DNA of 64,000 nucleotides, taken from contig CM031879.1 of NCBI GenBank assembly GCA_018697195.1, forward strand, positions 46,801,866-46,865,865. The letters run 5' to 3'. Shown here in pieces: positions 1 through 9,875 of the stretch. The notes under the pieces were generated by a model, which worked only from the letters and a program-made list of their open reading frames with translations, was not told the origin of the DNA and ran no database searches. Each line of letters opens with the position of its first letter. Within the stretch, counting starts at the first letter, position 1. A program made the translations under genes and the position numbers. Origin of the DNA: Certhia americana. Taxonomy: Eukaryota; Chordata; Aves; Passeriformes; Certhiidae.

Positions 1-496
1 AAAATCACATGCCACTGTAACAGTAAAACTATTCAAAAAAAACAGGACAGAAGAATTAGAAGAACACATTCCAGTATCAACCAGTCCTTACAAGACGTTG
101 TAGAGGTGATGGATGTGCAAACAAGTAGGCAAAAGTCAAAGATGGCCTGTTCAAGTAAAGTTTCCAACAGGGCTTGGCAATACCAAGCTAAAAAAATTAT
201 TTTATACTGCATGTAGTTACTGTTTTACTGAAAACAGTTGCTGAGCATTGCCCAGAAGTCACATCACATCTCACAACAGGGACTCTCGCACATGACCTGC
301 ATGAAGTCAAATGCTTTTGGGACAGGCTGGCTAGAAACACTTTTCAGGTTTAAAAACATTTGTGCAGAAGCAATCCTAGCCAGGATCGCCAGCCCTACAG
401 CTTCACCACTTCTCCTCAGGCAAGCCAGGGGACCAGACCCAGAAAACCACTGTCTTGTTCTGATGGATCCCTGCATCATTCTGCACTTTTACTTAC

Positions 497-678
497 TGGA
501 ACTTGCTGGACCTGTGGTGCAGCAACAGTCTGGACCGTGGCTGGCGTTAAGGTCTGGATGGTGCCGTTGGCAGCCTGTGTCAGCACTCGCTGGGCCTGCA
601 CCGTCTGCACCTGCTGCTGGATCGTAACTGGCTGAACCTGGGAGGATGTCACCAGGCTCTGCACTTGAGGCTGGAGAA
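497..678 (-). CDS. SREBF2: SREBF2 exon 3
   Basis: 182-bp exon. The acceptor CAG lies at 679-681 and the donor GTAAGT at 491-496. It encodes VLQPQVQSLVTSSQVQPV and a Gln/Val/Thr-rich continuation ending QVQQVP, part of the glutamine-rich activation region. The two leading bases complete the codon begun in exon 2. The 496 bases to its left are intron 3; no further exon was recognised there. Confidence 0.95.
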
Positions 679-3600
679 CTGAAAAGCAGAAGAGATGTCA
701 GAAATGGTTCAGAGAAACACGTCTCCCTCCTGGAGCCTGAAATGCTCCGAGCATCACTCCTCTTCTTCCCAGATCTTCTTAGTAGGCAGCATTCATCTAA
801 CACATCCCACATGTTGGGAAGCTTCCAGCTGCTTTGGTGCCTTCTGCAAGAGGACACTGCAGAAGAATAGCAGCTCTCCAGGAGGCACAAAGGATCAGCT
901 AAGAGAATAGAGAGCCAAAACCCTTTAGTCTGATAGCACAGGACTCTGCTTCAGTGGCATTATACAGGACATCCAACCTGAACTTTCCCACTCCCCCTGG
1001 TCTTGGTGGACGATAGGATCCCATCTGTCACGTAAAAAATCAAGACCTACTGAAAAGGATCAAGTCATACAGCATTCACAAAGGAAGATCACTAAATATT
1101 CCTACAGATGTCTCTGCTCAGTGCAAGTACTGAGCTCCAGAGTTTGGTATATAAAATGTGCCTTCATTCCAGACTGCTGTGTGGGACAGACTGGATCTGC
1201 CCAGTGTACCCATCAGTGGGAGAACAGGGCTGCCAACAACTATGTTTTAAGATATCTTTTCTCAAGCCTCCCAAGAGCCATAGGTCAGAAGACCAGGCCA
1301 GAGGAAAAGAGCAAGACAACAATTACGATAAGAGGTCACACAAAAACACTTAAGATCTCATTCCTGACAATTTCTCATGCTCCCCAACTCCAAAGCCACG
1401 CAGGCAGGAGAAGGGACACCCCACAGGCAGCATCACAAGAAAAGGATCATCAGGTTTGCCATGGCTGAGGATGCACTTGGAGTTTGAATACTGATGCCAT
1501 TTACTGCAAGTGCACCAGGCACATCCACAGCCTGAGCACCACAAAGCGCTACCTTGGAAGCTTGTGGCCGCATTCTGGTAGATGACTGGCTGCTGGATAA
1601 TCCTGGTCTGGGGAGCAGAGCTGAACGTTGGTGTAATCATGACGGCCTGCTGCTGGAGCTGAGGCTGCACTGAGGGCCGCGGCTGCAGGACAGGGGCCGA
1701 GCGTGGAGGGGCTGGAGGCGTCGTCTGCGCCGCTTTTACTGGCAGGCTGTGGAGCTGGGGGGATGCAGGGGGTGGCGGGAAGGTTTGGAGCTGCACCTGG
1801 CTGTAGGGCCGCTGCAACTGCGGCTCCAGGGTCCCACGGCTGCTGCCACTGCCGCCCTGGAAGGTGCTGCACAAGGGATCCGAAAACAGGTCTGGAAAGT
1901 CTCCTGCTTGGTTACTGACAAACTGCAGCATCTCTGTAAAACAGAATAAAATTCGTTCAACATTATTTTGTCACCTGCATACTTTCACAGCTGCCGTTTA
2001 CATCGTGGAATTATGGTGTGTGTGCATAGAATAGAGCTCTGGGTCCTTCAAAACCTTCAGAGAACATCACACCAATGCAACAGAGAGAGACCAGGACATG
2101 GCCAGCAGCACAGCTGCTGTTCAGGGCAAAAAGCAAGACCCTCCCAAAACACTTTTCCAGACAACAAGATCCAAGCACAGACTAGAACTTAAAGCCATCT
2201 CTAATATAAATCTAAAATACTAGAGTCTTGTTCTATCACTACTACTTCAGTCTAATCCTCGCAAAAGGAAGAAACCAAGCACCTCCACAATTCCAGCACT
2301 AACCATTCTCTCACCCAACTTTTGGGAGCTTTCAAGTCCCCTACCTGTACTGCCCCACTGAGTATCTGGAAAAGGAAGAGACAGGATAAGAATTCATCTT
2401 ATCTCTCTTTTACTTATAAGCATAACAAAAATTGGGGAAAAACGACAAAAGGAAACACAACTTTATAAAATTGTAGCAGGATAAATCCACGCATGTGTTT
2501 AAAACATCAGAATAACTTTTTTGGTTGGTTTTCTGCCTGCAACCACTGCATAACAGGTTCTCTCCATCCCACCTTCCCCAGGATTTTCCCCTACTGCAAC
2601 ACTATAGGCCTTCCTCCCCTGAGAGGTGAACATTTCACAACGAAGAGATCATTGTTCATAAGCAGAGCTTCCTCTTCCCTCCATCTAATCCAATTTAATC
2701 CAATTAGGTACCTTAAGACATATAAATGCTTTCTCTGATCTGTGTGCAGGCAGTGGTGTGAGGAATCAGACATTCTTCCCCACCCTAGGACCTGCCCATT
2801 CTGCACTGGCTCTTCCATGGTTTTCTGAAAGCCCTATTTATATTTTTCTGGAAACAGGAAAAGAGGAGAACCACAAATCTAAGAGAGATTATAACAAAAT
2901 AATAAATATGGGCTTAGGACGCAAAAAATAGATTTCTGATTTATAGGAAAAATACAGCAAAGGGCTCTTTACACCAGGACCTTTCTCATTCACAAACCCT
3001 AAAGGATGTCACTGCTGTGATTTATGAAGTAGGTTTGAAGCAGTAAACTTTTGACAAGAAGTTACCATGGATTATGTCCCAGCAATAAGAGGACTATTAA
3101 TTTGCTCAGCTCTCTGAAATGCCACCCACACATTATCCAATTAATTTGTCTGACACTCCTTTGTCTGAAACAGAGTGAAGGGGATGAATCCTCCTCCAAG
3201 CCTCTTGCTCCCTCAACAGACATTTCAACATATTTCTGTGATACTACTACTCTTCCCTTTTGACAGCAATCCCTCCACACCCTGACACACATTTAAGCAC
3301 TGGCCATTACCTCTCCTCTCAAGAACTAGTCTAATGGAGGGAGGAGCCTGGGAGATGTGTCCTCCTGATCGTTCATAACCTGACACTAAATGGGGACACA
3401 CAGTTCCCCCAGGATGAGGCAGCAGCCACCCTTGGGGACCAGCTGGACCAAACCCTTGTCTCCACTCTTCACTGGAGGAATGAAAGATTTTCTTGTTTTT
3501 AATGCATTGCCTTAACTGGCTTTCACAAAACACTAGCAGAGCAAGGAGGGCTGTTTGGAGATTAACACCTAGATGGATATTAAACAGCTATTCACAGTCC

Positions 3601-6207
3601 AACTGACTTCAGCTAAGACTATCCCAAATAACCTTCACTATGCTAAAATTGATAATCCAAACTACTTCCCAAACTCTTAAACAACAGCAAACACCACCTT
3701 CAATGAGATCTGCTCTGGAAGAATACATTCCAGCATAAGAACAAAATTTCAAGCACTGTGTTTTAAAGAATGTTGTTCAATGTGTTCAATGTAGCAGATT
3801 TAATACCTTAAAAACTACTCCTGCTCTCACAAGTTAAATCACATCTTTATGACAGACTTAACTTTGACTAAATGCAAAAAGTCTAATGCTTAATTTTTAA
3901 GAGACTGCCAGGGGATCAAACCCACCTCTTTTAAAGGGCTCAAGAGCTTTCCTAATCACAACACACAAAAAATTAAAAGCAAGAGAAACAGCCAACACTC
4001 AAAATCTAAATCTCTGCCTTTTAAAACACCTTTGCCTACCCAGAAATCAGAGCATCTACTGACTGTGAGAAACCTCAGGTGCTTCTGGAGCCATCAGTGA
4101 TAAACCCAGTGTCACCAGAGCACCTGCACCCTCCATGCCAGTGAGGTCTCAGGCCCTAAAGCAGCGACCTTACTGCAAAAAAAAAAAAAAAAAAATCCCA
4201 GCCCAACCCAAGGCTAAAAAATGTCAACAAGAAATTACAAAACCAAAAGTGAGCCCACCAAGGGCTTCTGCTGCTTTCATCAGCCCAGGGCCTGAATACC
4301 TGGCAGAAAGGCAAGGAAAGGCTGGGCTTTAGATGCCTCTCCCAGGCAGTGGCTCAGCTCTCCAGCACAAAGGCTGCTCTTCCTCACACTCCTGGAGATG
4401 CTGTGCTCTGAGAAAGAGAAAGCAATAGAGATCCCAACCTCAAGAGAAACAACCTCTCTGTCCTGAGCTCTGATGTGCTTCGACCTCCAACTAAAACCTC
4501 GTGCTCCGATGTTATCCAGCAGTGCCCTGCCAGCAGGAAAATGCCCATGGCTGGTGGAAGAGCTTGTGCTGGGCCAAGAGGCAGAGTCTTTGGGATCAGC
4601 ACCAGCCCCCTTTGTGCCCTGTCTTGAAGTATGAACCCAATGAGCACTGACATCCCAGGGCACATCCACCAAACCCCCAAATCCACGCAACAGGCAGTGA
4701 GGAGCCCCTCAGACTGAATGGGAGAGGAACGCCCACAAGATGACATAAAAATCAAGTGAAAATCCTTGAAAAATTTCAAACCCTGAGATGAATCCATGCT
4801 GGAGCACAAAAAAAACAGGATTGTCACGTATCTTCTCCCTGCCTTCCCCAGGAAAATCCACCCCTGGAGGTGGGGAGGAAAGTGAAGCTCGTTTTCCTAA
4901 GTTACTCATCCCTCTGAATCACACCTCCCAGGGCACACCTCAGTTCAGAGACATTGCTGGGTTCATCAATTCGTCTCAGTTTCCGTATGGAACCTGAGAA
5001 CTCCTTACGTGGTGCTTAAACAACAGCAAACACCACCTTCAATGTGCACTATCAAACTTTATGAGCAATAACTAAGCCCATTGCACTTTCATAAGGTACA
5101 TTCTTCTTTTATGACAAAAGGAAAAAAGGAGTATAAATTTTGCCCCAAGCTACGTGGCAAGTTAATGTCAATTAGAAATCTAAAAGTACTGGTAAAATTT
5201 TATCTCACAGCTGCTTAACAAGGATATTTTGGACCCCCCCCCCAAACTGAGCTCTGTGTGGGATTACAGCCCAGCAGAGCAATGAGCTAAGGCAGGAGCT
5301 CATCTCCACCAGCCTACAGCACAGACTACACCGAGAAACATCGTTTTAAACGGGGTTTTCGGGAGCTGCTTGGTGCCACCAAAAATATACATGAAATAGG
5401 CGTCACACGCAGGCGCTTCATTTTGCTGCACATCGCTGGAACACAGGGGTTTTCTCACAGGTCTGAGCTGTGCCAGCGATGCAGTAAAGTTTTAGGATGA
5501 CGGGGGAAATGGGAAATTTAAGCAGTTGGAGCTGTTTCGATGCAGGAGGGCTTGGCAGCTCGGCCTCCCACGGGCACTAGTGGAGGCACAGCTTCAGCCA
5601 CCGTTTAGCACCTCCTTTAAGAGAGCCACGAGGAAACACGAGGGGAAGGTGGGCAGCGCCGCTTGCCCCGCGGGTCTGCGGCAGGAGCAGGGGGGACACG
5701 GCCGCCACTTTCCCCGACCCCTTCCCGCGCCGCTGGAAGGGTGGGCCCGGCGGCTCGGACCCCCACATCCCCACCGCCTTCTCCAGGCGTGCGGCAGCCC
5801 CACGAAAGCCGCTCAGAAGCGCTCGCCCGGCAGGGCAGACAGGCGTGGCCGCTCGCCAGGACAGCGCTGCCCGGCGGGACACGCTCCGCTCCCCCGCCCG
5901 TACCCACCTGGGACGGGGGATCCCCGCTCCTCCCGTACCCCGAACACTCCAGAAACACGACCCACGGACCACCCACCCACGCCTCCCACCCCAGCAGCCG
6001 CGGGCCCGCGCGGGGAGACCCCCAGCGCTCCCTCAACAGCGTGGGGATCCACGGCGCCGTCTCCACCCACCCCCATCCGCCCCCTCCGCTCCTGTCCTCG
6101 CGGCGCCTACAGCGTCGATGGTCCGCCCCCAGGTGACTCGTCCGCCCAGCTCAGTCAGGGTGTCCATGCTCTCCCCGGGCGGCCAGCTCGTCCCGCCCTC
6201 CGGCGCA
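497..6207 (-). CDS. SREBF2: SREBF2 (SREBP-2), N-terminal exons 1-3, partial
   Basis: 5' part of the gene for sterol regulatory element-binding protein 2, an ER-membrane precursor whose released N-terminal bHLH-zipper domain activates cholesterol synthesis and LDLR genes. Three exons are visible: exon 1 ~6,113-6,207 (damaged), exon 2 1,553-1,933 and exon 3 497-678. Exons 2 and 3 encode MLQFVSNQAGDFPDLF, then a Pro/Gln-rich transactivation region with VMITPTFSSAPQTRIIQQP and VQSLVTSSQVQPVTIQQQV, which are near-identical to the human protein. The frame runs G|TT across the exon 2/3 junction, and exon 3 ends in phase 0 at CCA|GTAAGT. The bHLH-zipper, membrane segments and regulatory domain lie beyond the left edge, as would miR-33 (an SREBF2 intron in known genomes). 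The Ser/Gly-rich stretch that is long in human is short here. The identity is secure; the exon 1 sequence is not. Confidence 0.95.
679..1552 (-). other. SREBF2 intron 2
   Basis: 874-bp intron between exons 2 and 3, with donor GTAGCG and acceptor TTTTCAG on the minus strand. I saw no other coding, RNA or repeat feature in it. Confidence 0.85.
1553..1933 (-). CDS. SREBF2: SREBF2 exon 2
   Basis: 381-bp exon, acceptor TTTTACAG and donor CAAG|GTAGCG. It encodes the segment from (D)EMLQFVSNQAGDFPDLF to QNAATSFQ. It starts in phase 1 (AG completes the GAG begun in exon 1), as in human. Where human has a long run of Ser/Gly residues, this sequence has only GGSGSSRG. It then continues with Pro/Gln-rich sequence (TFPPPPASPQ, PVLQPRPSVQPQLQQQ). 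The frame is open and clean, so base quality here is good, in contrast with exon 1. Confidence 0.95.
3676..3705 (+). repeat. 30-bp direct repeat, copy 1
   Basis: Thirty bases starting CTTAAACAACAGCAAACACC and ending TTCAATG. They recur without mismatch at 5,015-5,044, 1,339 bp away in the same orientation. The flanks of the two copies differ. Confidence 0.9.
4177..4195 (+). repeat. Poly(A) run in SREBF2 intron 1
   Basis: Nineteen consecutive A bases. No recognisable retroposed gene precedes it. Confidence 0.85.
5015..5044 (+). repeat. 30-bp direct repeat, copy 2
   Basis: Exact second copy of the segment at 3,676-3,705. The flanking bases are unrelated on both sides, so the duplicated unit is limited to about 30 bp. 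Confidence 0.9.
6113..6207 (-). CDS. SREBF2: SREBF2 exon 1 (damaged in this sequence)
   Basis: The minus strand reads MDTLTELGG and then a region that should encode the conserved GDELTLGDID. It is broken by several one- and two-base insertions or losses, so the frame drifts (RVTWGRTIDA). The exon should end at ATCGACG (6,113) directly before a GT donor, but an extra CT separates it from GTAGGC. The upstream initiator expected about 13 codons earlier (in human, MDDSGELGGLETMETL) is not readable: a GACGAGCTGG segment is seen at ~6,185-6,196 in a different frame and with no ATG before it. I read this as base-calling error in a noisy patch, not as a real null allele, because the pattern of small indels continues into the repeat copies to the right. 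The start at 6,167 is only the first ATG still in frame with MDTLTEL. Confidence 0.75.
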
Positions 6208-6354
6208 GGCCCCGCCCGCCGCCCCGGGCGTCTCAAGGCGGAGGTCTAGCTGCCGCTGGCGGGCGCCGCCCACCCCGCGCCAGTCTTGGGGCCACCCGCG
6301 GCCAGCGCCCCCGCGGCCCGGCGCGCGTCGCCCCCCGCCGGTTTGCGGTTGTCA

Positions 6355-6412
6355 ATTGGACCAGGCCGCCCCGGCCAATCTGCGGGGCCGCGGCAATGCG
6401 GCGTGGGGTGAG
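6355..6412 (-). promoter_or_regulatory. Sterol-response-like promoter module of SREBF2
   Basis: On the minus strand CTCACCCCAC (6,403-6,412) differs at one base from the classic SRE-1 ATCACCCCAC. It is followed within ~25 bp by an inverted CCAAT box (GATTGGCC, 6,374-6,380), then GGGGCGG (Sp1-type) and a second CCAAT (6,355-6,359). SRE with NF-Y and Sp1 sites is the arrangement known from the mammalian SREBF2 promoter, where it lets SREBP-2 activate its own gene. Position is ~200 bp upstream of exon 1. Function is inferred from motif and location. Confidence 0.6.
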
Positions 6413-7965
6413 GGCGCGTCAGCGAGCCAGCAGCTGCCATTAGCATAGAGCGCCCCACGTCCCGCCCCCTCGGCATGAATATTCAGAGGGGGCCGGGCCG
6501 TGCCTCGCGCGGCACCGGCAACCCGGCACCGCCGCCCAACGGCAAACGTCGGCCGGGGCGGGGCTCTGCCCCGGGAGATGCCGCCGGGACGCACGTGCGG
6601 CAAGGACAGCGGCAGGGCGTCGTAGATAAGAGCATGGGGTTTTGTCCTTCCCTCCGCTTCGACCACGGACCCTCCCCTCCTGAGGGGGCCCCTTCGACGC
6701 TCTCTGGCGCACGCAAGCCCGCTCCCCCATCCCACCAGAACGGGAGCAAGAGCCAGGGGATTCTTTCCTACTAAAAAAAAAAATTAAATAATAAAGTTCC
6801 TTTTATCAAGAAAAAACAAATGCCGCCATTGCCACCCCACCCCCTCCCCGCCATTGGACGGGACTTGCTCTGCTGTTAAAAAACTCGGACGCTTCCTTTT
6901 CCCAAAAGCTGTGGTGCCCCGCCAGCCCGGCCAGCTCCTTGGTGGAAGGCCCCTCCTGCAAGAGCTCTGTGTGCGAGGCCTCATCACAGGATGGCTGTGT
7001 CCGGTCCTTGGGGCCAGCTCCTCACCTTGCTCCCCTCAGCATCCCAGACACCGGGGGAGGGTCACAGCCCCCCTTGCTAGCTCCTCCACTTCCCATCACT
7101 GGCTGTCCCCGGATAAGGGGCTTATCGTCACTCGTTAGAGAAGAACGAGCCCCAGAGAGAAGGTATGGGCATGGCTGCATGACAAGCTCTCAGTGATCAG
7201 GGCTGGTTCCCCAGCATCTCAGATCATCACACGCTTGCATTACAGCCAAACCCACTGTCTGCAAGAGGCCAGTACGAAACTCCTCAGTCCAAAATCACCA
7301 GGCATTTTGGCCTCTCTGCAGGAATGACCTGCGGTGCCACGTCAGGACACAAAAGCTGCCATAGGCATTGTCTACTATGTCGGACAATAAATGCATGTTG
7401 CTCAGATGAAACAGCCAGCCGGGAAAAGGGGGGGGGGAGGTCTGAATCTGGCAAGGTAAGCAACTTTGCAGATACCCAGGTAGAACCCACTGGGGCGTGC
7501 AATGAATCACCCTTTTAACAAAAAACGAAAAGCAAAACTGGGAGAAGCAGCTTGCTCATGAGTCTGTTTTGGTGGTGACGCACTCGGACCCCAGCCCCAC
7601 CCGTGTTTGGATGAGGCACCTTCAGCTGGGGTGTGCGCAGTGGCGAGGGATGCCTGGCTCTACCAGAGGCGTGTATCACCACACCCCTACTTCCCCAAGG
7701 CAGCAACCCACCTGACTAGTGTATGGCCCCAGTGCTGTCCTGTCTGTGCTTACTCTCCGTGGACGGGGTATCCAATTGAGAGCCCATTTGGGGCAACCAC
7801 CAGCACCAGCCCAACCTCCACTGACAAAAACGAAAGGCAACAAACAAAACCAACAGCACAAATGGAAAGGGACGGCCAGGCCACCGGCCCAAGCTAGCCA
7901 AAAGGGAGCAAGCCACTCTGTGTCCAGTGGTGTCACCCTCACTGCAAGGCCAAGTCCCAGTGTAC

Positions 7966-8094
7966 ACAGCTCCGTGTGAGGCGGAGATGCGTGGGCCCTT
8001 GCGGATCTCCTTCCGCTTCTCTTTTCTCTTTCTTCTTCCTCCTCTTCCTCCTCATCCCGCGCGCCTTCTGAAAGGTGTCAGCACTAGGGAAAAA
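7966..8094 (-). pseudogene. CCDC134 last-exon copy in repeat A, broken
   Basis: Corresponds to the intact exon at 12,927-13,052. The acceptor CAG has lost its G, the codon run for the Lys/Arg-rich helix has several indels that shift frame, and the stop codon TAG reads TGT. It cannot encode the normal C-terminus. Given the surrounding pattern it is probably an error-bearing duplicate in the assembly, not an inherited pseudogene. Confidence 0.75.
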
Positions 8095-8452
8095 TGTGGG
8101 TTGACAAGCAAAGGGGGGTCAGCAGGGGGGAGCACCACAGCTTCCAGAGCCCAACTTCCAAACCCACTAAAAGCCAATGCACAAGCCTCACAGTCCAGGA
8201 GCTCTGAGCACAGCTGCCAGCACGAGGCAAACGAATCTCGACCATGAGGCAGTGGCCACAAAGGAAGAGAGGTCACCAGGTGCCAAAGTAGACCACAGAT
8301 GGGGAATTCAGGTTTGTGTTGCAGCCATGCTTATTCAGGTGACAGGGGCTTTTGGCCATTTCCCACAAGCCACTCATTCCTCCTCCAGCCAGATGCCTAG
8401 AGCTGCGACACAGATGGGGAAGCCCTGCGCAAGCTAGCAGCATGCCATTTAC

Positions 8453-8525
8453 CTCTGCTGTCCGTTTTAAGGGATTTTCCGTAATCGGGGGCGATTTCTC
8501 CACTGATTCCTAGCTCCTGAGCCAT
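8453..8525 (-). pseudogene. CCDC134 exon-5 copy in repeat A, broken
   Basis: Counterpart of the exon at 13,422-13,493 ([19 protein letters not shown]). The start ATGGCTCAG and the acceptor are preserved, but extra bases in the homopolymer runs (GGGGG, TTTT) and losses near the donor shift the frame. Confidence 0.7.
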
Positions 8526-8732
8526 CTGCAGAGCAAAGGTGAGACCTCATTAGGGGAGTGGTGGCCTCTCACCGTGCATTTCCCCAACTGTGGGTGAACC
8601 AGGGTCTCCTACTCTCCCCACCAGTCCATCCTATTCTCTGTGCTCTGCTTCCCCCAAAACCCAAAACCCCACACCCTTCCCCGCTATTGTCTACCCCAGC
8701 CTGTGCGGATGAGTGGCGGTGGCTGTTCCACA

Positions 8733-8939
8733 GCATATTCCCACGTGGTGGAAACACGTTGGCCTTCTTGGGGACGTTTCCCTCGCTTTTCCCCAGGACC
8801 GTGCACCACTACATTCTAGTTACTGAGCCGGAAACTCCAACTGGAACAGCCTCATCGCTGGGGCAACATCGGCTTCTGCAAACCTGAAACGGGTGTCGTT
8901 CGAGTCAGGGACCACCACTGCCAAGGTCTTTGCGGTCTG
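8733..8939 (+). pseudogene. CCDC134 exon-4 copy in inverted repeat B, broken
   Basis: Starts CATATTCCCACGTGGTGG like the intact exon at 13,736-13,917, but inverted. It carries about one indel or substitution every 6-10 bases, so the frame is lost within 20 codons. CTGTTCCACAG precedes it at the acceptor. It is much noisier than real duplicated DNA that still shows perfect matches elsewhere. Confidence 0.75.
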
Positions 8940-9220
8940 CTATGGCTCTTGTGTGTCCCCCTGCTGTGACCTTTCTGACCTTTTAGGAGATGAGCTCGGT
9001 GGAGGTGAGGGTTTCTTGCCGTAAAAAGAAGGCAGGGCCCGCGCCACCATTCTTGGGGGCTGTCCTTGAGCTGTATGGGCGATGGTGGGAAGAGCACGAG
9101 GAATAGATGTGACTTGGTGTGGGAAAGTAGGTGAGACCGCTGGTCCACAAACACAGTTGTTGGAATGCGGTGGAGAGGCCCCGACATAACCCCAAGTGAG
9201 GTCTCCCCATTTGCTTGTGC

Positions 9221-9315
9221 AGACTAGGCTTCAGGGAGCTAGGAATCAGTAGAGAAAATTGCCCATAATTATACCCGGAATCCCTTTAAAACGGAGACCC
9301 ACATCCAGATAGGAG
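9221..9315 (+). pseudogene. CCDC134 exon-5 copy in inverted repeat B, broken
   Basis: Remnant of the [10 protein letters not shown] exon on the plus strand. GGGAGCTAGGAATCAGT is kept but inserted bases interrupt the rest, ending near AGATAGGAGGTAAGATGG, the counterpart of the donor. Confidence 0.7.
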
Positions 9316-9720
9316 GTAAGATGGCAATGCTGCTAGCTTGCCTCCTGGGCTTTCCCCATCTGTGTCCGCAGCTCTAGGCATCTGCTGAGGATGGAATGAG
9401 TGACTAATGGGAGCATGGCCAAAAGCCCGGTGTCACGTGTGAAATAAACATGGCTCGAAACACAAACACTGAATTCCCCCATGCTGTGGTCTACTTTGGT
9501 GGCACCTGGTGCCGCGCTCGTCTTCCTGTGTTTGTGGCCAACGCCTGCCTGCATGGTCCGCCGATTCGTGGGTGTGTTGCCTCTGCTGCCTATCTGGTAG
9601 CTCAGAGCTCCCTGACTGCTGGGCTTGGTGCATATGGCTTTAGTGGTTTGGATAGGGTTTGTTGCCTCTGGGAAGCTGTTGGTGCGTCCCCCATGCTGAC
9701 CCCTTGCTGTCTAACCCACA

Positions 9721-9875
9721 GTTTTCTCCCTATGCTGACGTAAACCTTTCCAGAAGGCGCTTTGCGAGGATTGGAGGGTACGAGGAGGAAGAAAGAAGAG
9801 AAGTCGGAAGGAGATCCGCAAGGGCCCCACGCATCTCCCGCTCACGTCGGGGAGCTCTATGTCCACTAGGGAATG
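9721..9875 (+). pseudogene. CCDC134 last-exon copy in inverted repeat B, broken
   Basis: Plus-strand remnant of the final exon: TTTTCTCCCTATGCTGAC, then CCAGAAGGCGCTTTGCGAGG, and the terminal GGCCCCACGCATCTCCCGCTC. Indels break the frame several times and the terminal QSEL plus stop is lost. Confidence 0.75.

Larger units (their letters stand above)
1934..6112 (-). other. SREBF2 intron 1
   Basis: ~4.2-kb first intron. It contains a 19-base A run (4,177-4,195), a run of C at 5,235-5,244, and two identical 30-bp segments at 3,676-3,705 and 5,015-5,044. The last ~500 bases toward exon 1 are GC- and CpG-rich and belong to the promoter CpG island. Long open frames there (for example 5,526-6,443 on the plus strand) look like composition artefacts. 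No exon or known RNA gene was recognised. Confidence 0.75.
5600..6620. promoter_or_regulatory. CpG island at the SREBF2 5' end
   Basis: A stretch very rich in C, G and CpG. It covers the end of intron 1, exon 1 and upstream sequence of SREBF2, with several GGGCGG/CCGCCC Sp1-type boxes. A CpG island at a broadly expressed promoter is expected. The limits are by eye. Confidence 0.75.
6490..8645 (+). repeat. Direct copy A of the CCDC134 3' region (noisy)
   Basis: Matches copy C (from 11,487 to ~13,615) in the same orientation over its whole length, including the shared landmarks GATAAGAGCATGGGGTTT, the A-rich run before TAATAAAG and the CCDC134 last two exons. The differences are mostly single-base insertions and losses. 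Its left edge joins SREBF2 promoter sequence; its right edge (~8,645) joins inverted copy B through ~35 bp of A/C-rich sequence. The CCDC134 exons within it are disrupted. Confidence 0.9.

Noticed and set aside
5526..6443. 305-codon plus-strand open frame
   Set aside because: Lies in a GC-rich CpG island, antisense to SREBF2 exon 1. The product is a Pro/Arg/Ala-rich composition artefact with no recognised domain, and the area is base-error prone.
6592..6597. CACGTG E-box in the SREBF2 upstream region
   Set aside because: The same position in copy C reads GACGCACGGCGG without CACGTG, so it is probably a base error in copy A.
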